A DNA stretch of 64,000 nt from Verrucomicrobiaceae bacterium (lineage in GTDB: Bacteria > Verrucomicrobiota > Verrucomicrobiia > Verrucomicrobiales > Verrucomicrobiaceae). The stretch covers positions 558,001 to 622,000 of the forward strand of contig JADJPM010000001.1 in the NCBI GenBank assembly GCA_016713245.1, given 5' to 3'. Below the pieces are notes generated by a model. It was not told the origin of the DNA and did no database searches. It was given only the letters and a program-made list of their open reading frames with translations. Positions 51,432 to 59,717 of this stretch are shown one piece after another. A program made the position numbers and the translations under genes. Each line of letters begins with the position of its first letter. The first letter of the stretch is position 1.

Positions 51432-52838
51432 TCAGCCTCCGCATTTGGGGCAGGGATTGCCGGCGTTCGCTCTGCATGGGCGCTTGGGATTAAACTCCGC
51501 ACAGGTGGAGTTGTGGCGAATGCGGCCTACGCCGCCGATGCTCCAGCGCATTTGGGCGACATCGGGTTCAGCGACTTTTGCGCCTGGTTTAGGCGTCATG
51601 TCGGTGAACGTCTCTCGTCCGATGCGCAGGCTCACCACGGTGTTGTTGAGCTTGCCTGGGAGATTGTCGGATTCGGTGGCACTGCGGCCCGCGGCGACTT
51701 TGGGCAGGCTTTTCAAATAGGGCACAAGGGCATCCGTGCGTAGTGCGAGGTTCAGAGGCCCTGCATTACTGGTGTCGGCAATGTAGGGGGAGCGGTTCGT
51801 GTCGCCACGTTTGATCTGCGGCAGTTCGGCCATGATGCCCAGGACATCGCCTTTTTCGCTGAGGACGATGCCGCCCAAGGCCTTAGGATCGCGCGGTGCA
51901 TCGTGCTCAAAGTAGAGTGGGTTGCTGGCTGCGTTGAGATGGGTGATCGTGCCTTTGGATGAAACGGCAGGGACGAGGGACGCGCCGCGCGGGTCTAGTT
52001 TGAGACTGAGTGTGACGATGGGTTGCCCGAGCACCAACGGCTTACGCGGAGCGAGATGCATGGCGGTGACGGCTGCCTTGCAACTCACAATGGCGATGCC
52101 GAGGTCGCTGTTGTTTGCGATGACTGTGCCGGGTTGCAGGTCCTTGCCGAGGTCGATCATGATGTCAGTGGCGTTGATGAGCAGCTTGGCGTTGACCAGC
52201 ACGAGCCCGGTTTCGCTAATGGGATAGCCGAGGCCACGCACCTCGGCGATTTCGACCTTGGGCTCGTAAATGTCGATGGGCAGTGACATGGCCGTCATCG
52301 CGCGATCCACGCTGGTGGCGTAGCTTTGTAGCTTGATGACCTCGCCCTGGAGCGGGTGTAGGCTGCGCTCTCCGGTGTAGAAGATGAGCCGGTCTGTCAC
52401 CTTCGTGCCCTTGACGAGAGAGGTTCCGGGTTCGGGATAAAGATAGATCTGTGCGCCTGCGAACATGACCGGATCGGTCGGCTTCGCGCGTGCCAGAGCC
52501 AGGCGACAGAGCGTTCCCTCGCCGCACGTCTGGCCAGCCTCAAAGCTCCTGATGCTGTCAGCACCTGCCTTCACCGCCGCATCGACAAAGGTCTGTGCAT
52601 CACGGGCATACTTCTGGTCCTCTTCTTTGAGCACGGTGAGCGGAAATTGGATCGGCTGCCCATCGGTGCCCTTGAGTGTGAGTGTGTCACCATTCAGCTT
52701 GATGAAGCTGCCTTGCAGTGACTTGCCATCACTGCTCTGCCATTCCCGAGCAAAGCTTGGGTGGACGACGATGAGAGTGAGAAGACTAACAAGCAGGAGT
52801 GATGCGCATGAGGGCATGAGTGTGATGAGGTGCTTCAT
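51432..52838 (-). CDS. Exported SHD1-like protein with a degenerate trypsin-like region and C-terminal Cys motif
   Basis: A 468-aa protein with a signal peptide. The first domain (REWQSSDGKSLQGSFIKLNG) resembles SLA1 homology domain 1, common in Verrucomicrobiota. The middle (VIANNSDLGIAIVSC, DPKALGGIVLSEKGDVLGIM) follows the layout of trypsin-like proteases but has ALGGI where GNSGGP would place the catalytic Ser, so it is probably inactive. The C-terminus RHNSTCAEFNPKRPCRANAG and NPCPKCGG is a four-Cys motif seen at the end of other verrucomicrobial exported proteins. It starts 6 nt after the EF-hand sulfatase stop, so it belongs to the xylanase operon. Confidence 0.65.
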   Translation of the reverse strand: MKHLITLMPSCASLLLVSLLTLIVVHPSFAREWQSSDGKSLQGSFIKLNGDTLTLKGTDGQPIQFPLTVLKEEDQKYARDAQTFVDAAVKAGADSIRSFEAGQTCGEGTLCRLALARAKPTDPVMFAGAQIYLYPEPGTSLVKGTKVTDRLIFYTGERSLHPLQGEVIKLQSYATSVDRAMTAMSLPIDIYEPKVEIAEVRGLGYPISETGLVLVNAKLLINATDIMIDLGKDLQPGTVIANNSDLGIAIVSCKAAVTAMHLAPRKPLVLGQPIVTLSLKLDPRGASLVPAVSSKGTITHLNAASNPLYFEHDAPRDPKALGGIVLSEKGDVLGIMAELPQIKRGDTNRSPYIADTSNAGPLNLALRTDALVPYLKSLPKVAAGRSATESDNLPGKLNNTVVSLRIGRETFTDMTPKPGAKVAEPDVAQMRWSIGGVGRIRHNSTCAEFNPKRPCRANAGNPCPKCGG

Positions 52839-52844
52839 GGGATG

Positions 52845-54416
52845 CTATTCCTTGGCTGATGGCGTGACGAACTCCTTCCGGCTGACTTTGCCGTCTGCGT
52901 CTTTGTCGAAGCGCTTGAAGCGGGCTTCGAGATCGAGGCCGCCGTTTTGGCCAGTTTTGTATTCTTCGAGGGTGAGAGACTCGTCTTTGTTGGTGTCCCA
53001 GCGGTTGAATGGAATGCTGCGGTCTTTTGCGGGAGCTTCAGATTTGGGCGCTGCCTCTTCCGAGAGTTTCTTCGGCTCGCTCTCTTGTGATTTTGCCAAA
53101 CAGCTTGGATCTGCCTTGGTGGGCAGTGTCGCATTCCAATCGAGTGCCAGCTTGGTCAGGCGTGCGACGATTTCGGGATGATCCTTTGAGTATTCTTTGG
53201 CGAGGTCTTCAGCGCGGTTCGATTTCAAGTTGTGCAGTTCGACCCGCTGGCCGTCGAATGTCGTCACCAGTTTCCAATCGCCATCGCGCACGGCTAGATC
53301 AGGCCAGAAGTCGGGGCTCTTCTTGTCGCCGTTGGTCCGCCAGAAAATGGGCGGGGTGCGCAGGATGGGTTCGCCCTTGAGAGCCGAGAGCATATTCTCG
53401 CCGTCGCCGTTGGCGTCGGTCGGCGGGGTGACGCCAGCAGCGGCGCAGAAGGTGGGGAGCAAATCCACCGCCGTCAGGACCGTGGTGTCATTTTTCAAGC
53501 CGGCCGGAGTCTGGCCCGGCCACCGCACGATGAATGGAACTCGCACGCCGCCTTCGAAGAGACTGGTTTTTTGTCCCCGCAGGCCGCCGGTTTCACCGAC
53601 ATTGTAGTGACTGCGATACTTGCCGGGGTCGCCTTTGTCGCCCTCCTTGAGTTTTGCAGGCCCGTTATCGCTGGAAAACACCACCATCGTGTTCTGCGCG
53701 ATTCCGCAGCGCTCCAGCGCATCGAGGATCATGCCGACCTTGTTGTCGCCGTCGGTGATGACGGCCGCGTAAACCTGTTGCCGGGAGTCGAGATGTTTCC
53801 ACTGCGCCATGGATTCGTCCGTCGGGGTGTGGGCCAGATGGCTTTCATGCAGCCACACATTGACGTAGAACGGACGGTCTTTGTTGGCCTCGATGAACTT
53901 CACGGCCTGATTGGGAATATCGCTCCCCGAGGGTCCGATTTTCGAACCTGGCCCATGATAGACCGCTGACTCGTCAATGCCGTAGTCCGCCATGGTCGGT
54001 TTCCCTTCCCCCAGATGCCATTTGCCAAAGTGCCCCGTGCGATAGCCGGCTGCTTTGAGCAAGCGTGGTGTCGTGGGTGCCTTGGGGTCCAACCAGTCCG
54101 GCATCTCAGGTGGCTTGGCGACACCGAAGACCGTATTGATTCCGAAGCGACCCGGAAAACGTCCCGTCAGGGCCGCCGCTCGACTGGGCGAGCAGACCGG
54201 ACTGAGCACATTGAACTGCTGAAAATCAATGCCCTCACTGGCCAGCTTGTCGAGGCGTGGAGTTTTCAGCCACGTGTTGCCGTGACAGGACAGATCGCCC
54301 CAGCCCCAATCGTCGGCGTAGATGAATACGATGTTGGGCTTGGTAGTATCGGCGGCTTGCAGCGCAGCCAGCGGTGCGAGCAGCAGGGTGGTGATGAGTG
54401 CAAGTGTATGTTTCAT
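52845..54416 (-). CDS. Exported sulfatase with C-terminal EF hands
   Basis: A 523-aa protein with signal peptide MKHTLALITTLLLAPLAALQ. NIVFIYADDWGWGDLSCHG and VCSPSRAAALTGR (C75, formylglycine site) define the sulfatase; HFGKWHLG, NVWLHESHLAH and VFSSDNGPAK complete the active site. After about residue 440 a charged linker leads to two EF hands, WDTNKDESLTLEEY and FDKDADGKVSRKEF, which probably bind calcium. It overlaps the upstream sulfatase by ATGA (54413-54416). Its sequence is close to the sulfatase at 43218-44612, which lacks the EF hands. Confidence 0.9.
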   Translation of the reverse strand: MKHTLALITTLLLAPLAALQAADTTKPNIVFIYADDWGWGDLSCHGNTWLKTPRLDKLASEGIDFQQFNVLSPVCSPSRAAALTGRFPGRFGINTVFGVAKPPEMPDWLDPKAPTTPRLLKAAGYRTGHFGKWHLGEGKPTMADYGIDESAVYHGPGSKIGPSGSDIPNQAVKFIEANKDRPFYVNVWLHESHLAHTPTDESMAQWKHLDSRQQVYAAVITDGDNKVGMILDALERCGIAQNTMVVFSSDNGPAKLKEGDKGDPGKYRSHYNVGETGGLRGQKTSLFEGGVRVPFIVRWPGQTPAGLKNDTTVLTAVDLLPTFCAAAGVTPPTDANGDGENMLSALKGEPILRTPPIFWRTNGDKKSPDFWPDLAVRDGDWKLVTTFDGQRVELHNLKSNRAEDLAKEYSKDHPEIVARLTKLALDWNATLPTKADPSCLAKSQESEPKKLSEEAAPKSEAPAKDRSIPFNRWDTNKDESLTLEEYKTGQNGGLDLEARFKRFDKDADGKVSRKEFVTPSAKE

Positions 54417-55921
54417 CGTGTTGATGGAGCTTCCTTCTGCTTTTCGATTTGTCCCTTCTTCAGCAAGTCAGGGTCGCCCTTGTCGCCGCCGAGTTGGATC
54501 ATGGTGGGGAAGAGTCCGTCCCACCACTTGTCAAAGGAGGCGGCGAGTTTGGACGCCAGTTCAGGCTTCTGGGGGCTGAGGTCTGTTTTGCATTCCATGT
54601 CGTGCTTCAGATCGAACAACGACCAGTGATCATGCTGCGTGACGCCCCAGTGAAATTGCGCGTTTGCTTTGGTGTAAGTCGCCTTGGTGGCACCGGCTTC
54701 AACAGAGCGCAGCGTAGTGCACTGGCTGCTGTATTGCTTGCAGGCAGGGTCATCGCAGGGCTGGCTGCGCACCAGCAGGTAGTTGCCAGTTTGCACGGCA
54801 GCCATGGCGTATTTGTGTGCGGCAGCCATGCCGCTGGGCCAGCGGGCGACGTGATGAAACAGGAGCCGGTCATCATGCCAGGCCTGGGGTTGGTTTGACT
54901 CCAGCAGTGGTCGCAGCGTGTAGCCATCGAGCTTGGGCGCGAGGTCGGCTGGCAATGTGACGCCAGCGAGATCACACAGCGTTGGCAGGACATCGAGATG
55001 CGCCGTGAGATGATGCACCTGGTGCGGCTGCCATTTGCCGGCCCATTTCCAGAACGACATCGCCCGGTAGCCACCCTGCCAGATGGTGCATTTGCTGCCT
55101 CGCATTCCGGCATTGTAAACATCGAGTCCGTGAGTCTCGCCATTGTCATTCATGAAGACGAGAATGGTGTTTTCATCCAGCTTGCGCTCGCGCAGATGCG
55201 CCATGAGCCGCCCGAGGTTGTAGTCCAAATTGGCGACCATGCCGAGGAACTTGGCCTCCTCTTCATTCACCTTACCACGGAAGGGCACGACAAACTCTTC
55301 GGGTGCCGCGAGCGGTGCGTGAGGCGAGTAGGTGGAGAGGTAGCAGAAGAAGGGCGTGCCCTTGCTCTCGTCGATGAAAGTCATCGCATCGTCGAAGAAC
55401 AGATCCTCACGATAGCCCTGCCGCTTCATGCGCTTGTTGTTCATGATGAACAAGGGATCAAAGTGCTCGTTAGGCCCGCCTGCATTTGTGGAGCACCAGT
55501 CAAAGCCGCGCTTGCTGGGTGCATACTCGCCTGCGTTCCCCAAGTGCCATTTGCCGATGATACCCGTGCGATAGCCCGCTGATTTCAGTAGTTGCGGCAG
55601 GATGACAGCGTCCTTGTTCAGTCTCTCGCGTGGCTCTGTGGTGTGCGTGACGCCGTTCTTGAACTCATGCATACCAGTCAACAGCGCTGCGCGAGTCGGT
55701 GAGCAAGACGGGCTGACATAGAACTTCTCAAAGCGCACACTTTGATCATGCAGCGCATCCAGGTTCGGAGTCTTCAGCAATGGGTGCCCGTGCTTGCCGA
55801 CGTCGCCATAGCCTTGGTCGTCGGTGAGAATGAAGATGATGTTTGGCCTTGTTTGAGCAGCTTCGCCAGCCGCTTGAAGCAGCAGTGAACAGAGGATGAT
55901 GAGGGCGGCCGTTGGGTTCAT
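54413..55921 (-). CDS. Exported sulfatase
   Basis: A 502-aa protein with signal peptide MNPTAALIILCSLLLQAAGE. NIIFILTDDQGYGDVG gives metal ligands; CSPTRAALLTG (C73) is the formylglycine motif. GIIGKWHLGN, YSPHAPL and VFMNDNGET follow in the family order. It belongs to a different sulfatase subgroup from the one at 52845. ATGA overlaps join it to the sulfatase remnant upstream and the EF-hand sulfatase downstream. Confidence 0.9.
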   Translation of the reverse strand: MNPTAALIILCSLLLQAAGEAAQTRPNIIFILTDDQGYGDVGKHGHPLLKTPNLDALHDQSVRFEKFYVSPSCSPTRAALLTGMHEFKNGVTHTTEPRERLNKDAVILPQLLKSAGYRTGIIGKWHLGNAGEYAPSKRGFDWCSTNAGGPNEHFDPLFIMNNKRMKRQGYREDLFFDDAMTFIDESKGTPFFCYLSTYSPHAPLAAPEEFVVPFRGKVNEEEAKFLGMVANLDYNLGRLMAHLRERKLDENTILVFMNDNGETHGLDVYNAGMRGSKCTIWQGGYRAMSFWKWAGKWQPHQVHHLTAHLDVLPTLCDLAGVTLPADLAPKLDGYTLRPLLESNQPQAWHDDRLLFHHVARWPSGMAAAHKYAMAAVQTGNYLLVRSQPCDDPACKQYSSQCTTLRSVEAGATKATYTKANAQFHWGVTQHDHWSLFDLKHDMECKTDLSPQKPELASKLAASFDKWWDGLFPTMIQLGGDKGDPDLLKKGQIEKQKEAPSTR

Positions 55922-56193
55922 TTGGGTGGTGGGTTAGCCGACGTGTCCGGTTTTACTTCCCCGAAAGCTGCCACCAGCAAGCTGAAAGAGAGCGGCAAGA
56001 AGGACGCCGAAAGCTTCTGGGCGAATGTGTGAGGAGTTAGCTCCGCGATCTTGGCGGCGGACTCAGGCTTGTCAGCGGGATCGGTCATTTCGTGCGGGTC
56101 GGCTTGAAGATCGTAGAGCTGCGTTTTGTTGACGAGCGGATATCGTAATGACAAACAGTGCGCGGTGAAACTTAGGGTTCGAACTCCGCTCAT
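55918..56193 (-). pseudogene. C-terminal remnant of a sulfatase
   Basis: A 91-aa frame whose middle, NKTQLYDLQADPHEMTDPAD, matches the conserved C-terminal segment of arylsulfatases (LYDLxxDPxE). No FGly motif or metal ligands are present, so about 400 N-terminal residues have been lost. Its ATG overlaps the xylanase TGA (ATGA) and its stop overlaps the next sulfatase start (ATGA), so it may still be translated. It probably marks a deletion that brought the xylanase gene next to the sulfatases. Confidence 0.65.
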
Positions 56194-59100
56194 TGGCTGA
56201 TGACCTTAAGGCGGGCGAATTTCCTTGCCGAGGTAGTTGGAGTGAAGGTGTAGCTGATGGTCGGGTTGGAGAAGAGCATTCCAGGGCCATGCGTCACCTC
56301 AACCGACCAAGAGCCGGGATCAAGAGACTCTGAGGTTTCGATGATGTAGGTGAGATCACTGCCGTAGGGCACGCCGCGTTTGGTGAAAGTGATGGTGTTG
56401 CCGTTGAGCACACCGCTTTCGCCGCCATTGACTAGGGCATATTCGACGAGGTTCTTGACGCCATCGTTGTCCGAGTCGCCGTTGTCACCGCCGATGACGG
56501 GGGGCACCTGGTTGTCGGCCCAAGACAGGTAGTTGTGGGTGACGGTGAGCAGCAGCCTTTTGGGAGTGCTGGCAGCATCCACAGTAACCGTTCCTGTTAA
56601 GCCATTGCTATTGATGAAGAGGGGAAGGCCAGTGATGCCGACAGTGGCGGTAGCGAGCACATAGACACCCGCAGCGGGAGTTGACTCAGCGGTGAGGTTG
56701 AGGGTGCTTTCAGCCATCTCCAGTGTGCCGATGATCACACTGGTGTCCTGGCCTGCGGTGGTGGCGGCGACAGCTAAGGAATGAGCCGCACCCGCAGAGA
56801 TGGTGACATTACCGCCGAAGTCTCCGTTACCAGCGAGGGTGCCGCCCGTGACGCTGACTGGGGTGGCACCAAGGGAGCCCGTGACAACGAGCGTGCCTTC
56901 ATCAACAATGGTGGGGCCAGTATAGGTATTGTTGTTGGACAGAACCAAGTTGTTGGCCCCTATCTTGATGAGGCCTATGGCACCGCCACCAGTGCCGGTG
57001 GTGTTGGCGATGGCATCGGCCAAGGTGAATGTGCCGCCGCTGGCGTTGGTGGTGTCGAAGGCGATGGTTGATCCCGAGCGCAGACCGTTGTTGTTCACGG
57101 CTCCACCGAGACCACTTAGAAGAGTGGTCACGTTGCCTGCTGTGAACTCATTCGTGCCGCCGACATTGAAGGCGATGGTGCCGCCGTTGTTGACCGTGAT
57201 CTTGGCTTTGACCCAGTCCGTGGTGACTCCTGCATAGAGGGAACTTGTCTTCGCAAACTGCAAGGTTCCGCCATTGACGGTGGTGGTGCCTTTGAAGGTC
57301 GTGCTGCCTGAGAAGGTTTGGGTGCCGGTGCCGTTTTTCACCAGGGAAATGACACGTGTGCCAGTGGCGGTGATGTTGCCACCGAACGTGCCGGAGCCGT
57401 TGCCCACTCCGAGGGAGAAATTAGCTCCCGTCCCCCCGGTGGCACCCGACATAATCGTGCCAGCACCTGTCAGAGCGGAGGCAGTGACCGCCTGACCATC
57501 CCAGATGTCCACCGATCCATCTACATTCAGCGTCGCTTGGTTGCCGGACCAATTGATGGCCTGCCATCCGCCGTTGAAAATACTCGCACCGGATGGGACG
57601 TCGATCAGACCACCAGCACCCAAGCTCAGGTTCAAGGTGCGGCCAGTCCCAATACCGTTCGTGAATGAGCCTCGCAAGGTGCCGCTCCCCGAAATCGTCG
57701 TGGTGCCCGTGGATATTTGGGCGCTTCCAGCCTGATGCAAAACGGCTCCCGGGCTGATCGAGTAGTTTCGCGCTGTGGTGCTGAACGCATTTCCCTCCAG
57801 TCTGAGCGTGCCGGAGTTGATGGTTGTCGTGCCGCTGTAGGTGTTGCCGCCGGAAAGGGTGAGCGTTCCAAGTCCGGCTTTCTGCAATCCCTCATTGCCG
57901 GCGACCACGCTCGAGACGGTGAGTATTCGGTCGGCCTGAGTGACGTTGATGACAGGGACCGCACTATCGACATCGAGAGTGAGAGTATTCGCGCCGGAGA
58001 TGGTCAGGTTGTGGGAACTGGTGACGGCATCGCTGAAGACGATGTTTCCAATGGTGCGGTTGCCGCTGAGTGCGACGGCTTGGTCTGCCACGATGTCCAC
58101 GCTGGTGAAGCTGGCAGTCGAACCCGTTCCATTGGCGATGGTGCCGCCCGACCAGATGCCGGGATCATCCCAGTTGCCGGAAGTGCCGAGCCAGGTGCTA
58201 CCTGCGGCGGGGATGGTGTTGAAGGTGTTGGTCGTGGAGGTGACCGTCGCGGAGTCGCCGTCGGTCACGATCACTCGGACCTGATAGGTTCCCACCGGCA
58301 GGTTGCCCAGATCCGCTGTGTAAGGAGCCGTGTTATCCGAACTGACCGTTGTGAACTCGGATTCAGAATCGGGTTTCTTCTGGAACGTCACGGTGAACGG
58401 AGCGGTGCCATAGGCGACCGTGGCCGAGGCGGTGACTGGCGACCCATTGCCCACTCCCTGGCCGTTTGCCGGTGAGATGACTGACGCGCTGAATGACTGG
58501 GGATTGGCAGCGATGTAATTTTTCAGCCAGGTCATGGCCGGGCGTTCGCTGCCATCGGTCCGGAGCAGGTAGGCATTGGTCCGCCAAATCCCGCCCTGTT
58601 TGTAGCCCCAGAACGTGATGCCGTGGATCGCAGGGTTGGCCCAGAAGATCGGGAAAATTTGTTGGTAACGGCTCAACTGGGTGGAGTCATTGCCCAAGAT
58701 GTCAAATTCCGTAATGTAGATCGGCAGGCCGGTGGCGGCGAGCCGGTCCAGGTTGTTCTGAAGGGTGATGAGGGAAGCGTTCTCTAAAAAATGGCCCTGC
58801 TCGCCGATGCCATCGATCAGGCCGCGGTCCTTGAGCAGGTTGATGAGGGTGAGGTATTGGGTCGTCGCGCTGTCGGAGTTGATGATGTTGTAGTCATTGA
58901 TCAACAACTTGGCATTGGGGAAATACTGGCGGGCTTTTTGGAAGGTCCAGATCACCCAGTCCCAGCCGGTCGTGCCCGCACCGCCGAGCGCGTTCCGGAA
59001 TGGGGCAGGCGCGTGCCCGGGCAATGATTCATTGACCACATCGATGCTTTCGGTGTTAGGGTAGCGGGCGGCGCAGGCGGCGATCCATTCCTCCACCTCC

Positions 59101-59516
59101 TCGCGCTGTTCGGTCGCAGGCAAGGTGTCCATCCAGGCAGGATATTGCTGACCCCATACAAAGGTGTGGAGTTTAAACGGGATGCTACGCGCTCGGGTGT
59201 AGGCATAGATGAAGTCCAACTGCGACCAATCCATCACATCGCGCGTCGCTTCCACACTGCCCCATTTGCCGCTGTTTTCGGGAGTGACCTGATTCCAGTA
59301 GGTGTCAAATACGGGATCAGGCGTCGTCGTGGCTTGCAAGACGTTGCCGACAAACTTGCCATTGGAAGTCGCTGCCATCTGGCCGGCGACCGGAAGCGTG
59401 CCGACTGCCAGCAGCAGGGCCAGCAGTCCGCCCCCGAAATTGGCGGGGATGCCGAGGTTGTGGAGTTTGCTACCTGCGGTGGCTGGCTTGGCGCAGGCTT
59501 CTTTGATGGATTTCAT
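56190..59516 (-). CDS. GH10 endo-1,4-beta-xylanase fused to beta-strand repeats
   Basis: A 1108-aa protein. After a membrane/signal segment (GGGLLALLLAVGTLPVAGQM) comes a GH10 catalytic domain (about 45-345): VTPENSGKW, HTFVWGQQYPAW, the acid/base Glu in IDVVNES (E163) and the nucleophile in IYITEFDI (E270), with FWGYKQGGIW near the end. Next an Ig-like domain (VTASATVAYGTAPFTVTFQK), then beta-strand repeats (GLGTLTLSGGNTYSGTTTIN, NGTGTQTFSGSTTFKGTTTV), and a C-terminal domain (DSDNDGVKNLVEYAL to ARKFARLKVISQ). It should cleave xylan at the cell surface. It opens the operon with the sulfatases through an ATGA overlap. Confidence 0.9.
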   Translation of the reverse strand: MKSIKEACAKPATAGSKLHNLGIPANFGGGLLALLLAVGTLPVAGQMAATSNGKFVGNVLQATTTPDPVFDTYWNQVTPENSGKWGSVEATRDVMDWSQLDFIYAYTRARSIPFKLHTFVWGQQYPAWMDTLPATEQREEVEEWIAACAARYPNTESIDVVNESLPGHAPAPFRNALGGAGTTGWDWVIWTFQKARQYFPNAKLLINDYNIINSDSATTQYLTLINLLKDRGLIDGIGEQGHFLENASLITLQNNLDRLAATGLPIYITEFDILGNDSTQLSRYQQIFPIFWANPAIHGITFWGYKQGGIWRTNAYLLRTDGSERPAMTWLKNYIAANPQSFSASVISPANGQGVGNGSPVTASATVAYGTAPFTVTFQKKPDSESEFTTVSSDNTAPYTADLGNLPVGTYQVRVIVTDGDSATVTSTTNTFNTIPAAGSTWLGTSGNWDDPGIWSGGTIANGTGSTASFTSVDIVADQAVALSGNRTIGNIVFSDAVTSSHNLTISGANTLTLDVDSAVPVINVTQADRILTVSSVVAGNEGLQKAGLGTLTLSGGNTYSGTTTINSGTLRLEGNAFSTTARNYSISPGAVLHQAGSAQISTGTTTISGSGTLRGSFTNGIGTGRTLNLSLGAGGLIDVPSGASIFNGGWQAINWSGNQATLNVDGSVDIWDGQAVTASALTGAGTIMSGATGGTGANFSLGVGNGSGTFGGNITATGTRVISLVKNGTGTQTFSGSTTFKGTTTVNGGTLQFAKTSSLYAGVTTDWVKAKITVNNGGTIAFNVGGTNEFTAGNVTTLLSGLGGAVNNNGLRSGSTIAFDTTNASGGTFTLADAIANTTGTGGGAIGLIKIGANNLVLSNNNTYTGPTIVDEGTLVVTGSLGATPVSVTGGTLAGNGDFGGNVTISAGAAHSLAVAATTAGQDTSVIIGTLEMAESTLNLTAESTPAAGVYVLATATVGITGLPLFINSNGLTGTVTVDAASTPKRLLLTVTHNYLSWADNQVPPVIGGDNGDSDNDGVKNLVEYALVNGGESGVLNGNTITFTKRGVPYGSDLTYIIETSESLDPGSWSVEVTHGPGMLFSNPTISYTFTPTTSARKFARLKVISQ

Positions 59517-59541
59517 CTGCAGCGATGCACGGGATGATGGA

Positions 59542-59613
59542 TCATGGGTTGGTGGCGTTGAGGCGGGCGAAGAGCTTGCCGGACGCGGCCTTGCTGGCCG
59601 GGATTGGCTGCTG
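59542..59613 (-). pseudogene. Relic of a C-terminal RLxxT/S-type domain
   Basis: In the gap upstream of the xylanase the minus strand reads QQPIPASKAASGKLFARLNA and then TNP and a TGA, directly after an in-frame TAG. The GKLFARL stretch matches the final residues of the xylanase and metalloprotease (RKFARLKV, RRFVRLKV). It is probably the end of a deleted gene. The remaining 200-base gap (59517-59717) also holds homopolymer G tracts at 59632-59638 and 59682-59691. Confidence 0.4.
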
Positions 59614-59681
59614 CTAAAAAACTGCTTTTGAGGGGGGGCGCGCCGAGTTGGCCCTAGATGTGGAGCGGAGACGGGGTGTGA

Positions 59682-59691
59682 GGGGGGGGGG
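59682..59691 (+). repeat. Homopolymer tract of ten G
   Basis: A run of ten G lies about 165 nt upstream of the xylanase start and 27 nt after the end of the PEP-CTERM gene. Such tracts can slip during replication; the position could affect promoter spacing for the xylanase operon. It could also be a spot of poor sequence quality. Confidence 0.6.
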
Positions 59692-59717
59692 CTGATGCGC
59701 GACTTGATTGCACGAGT

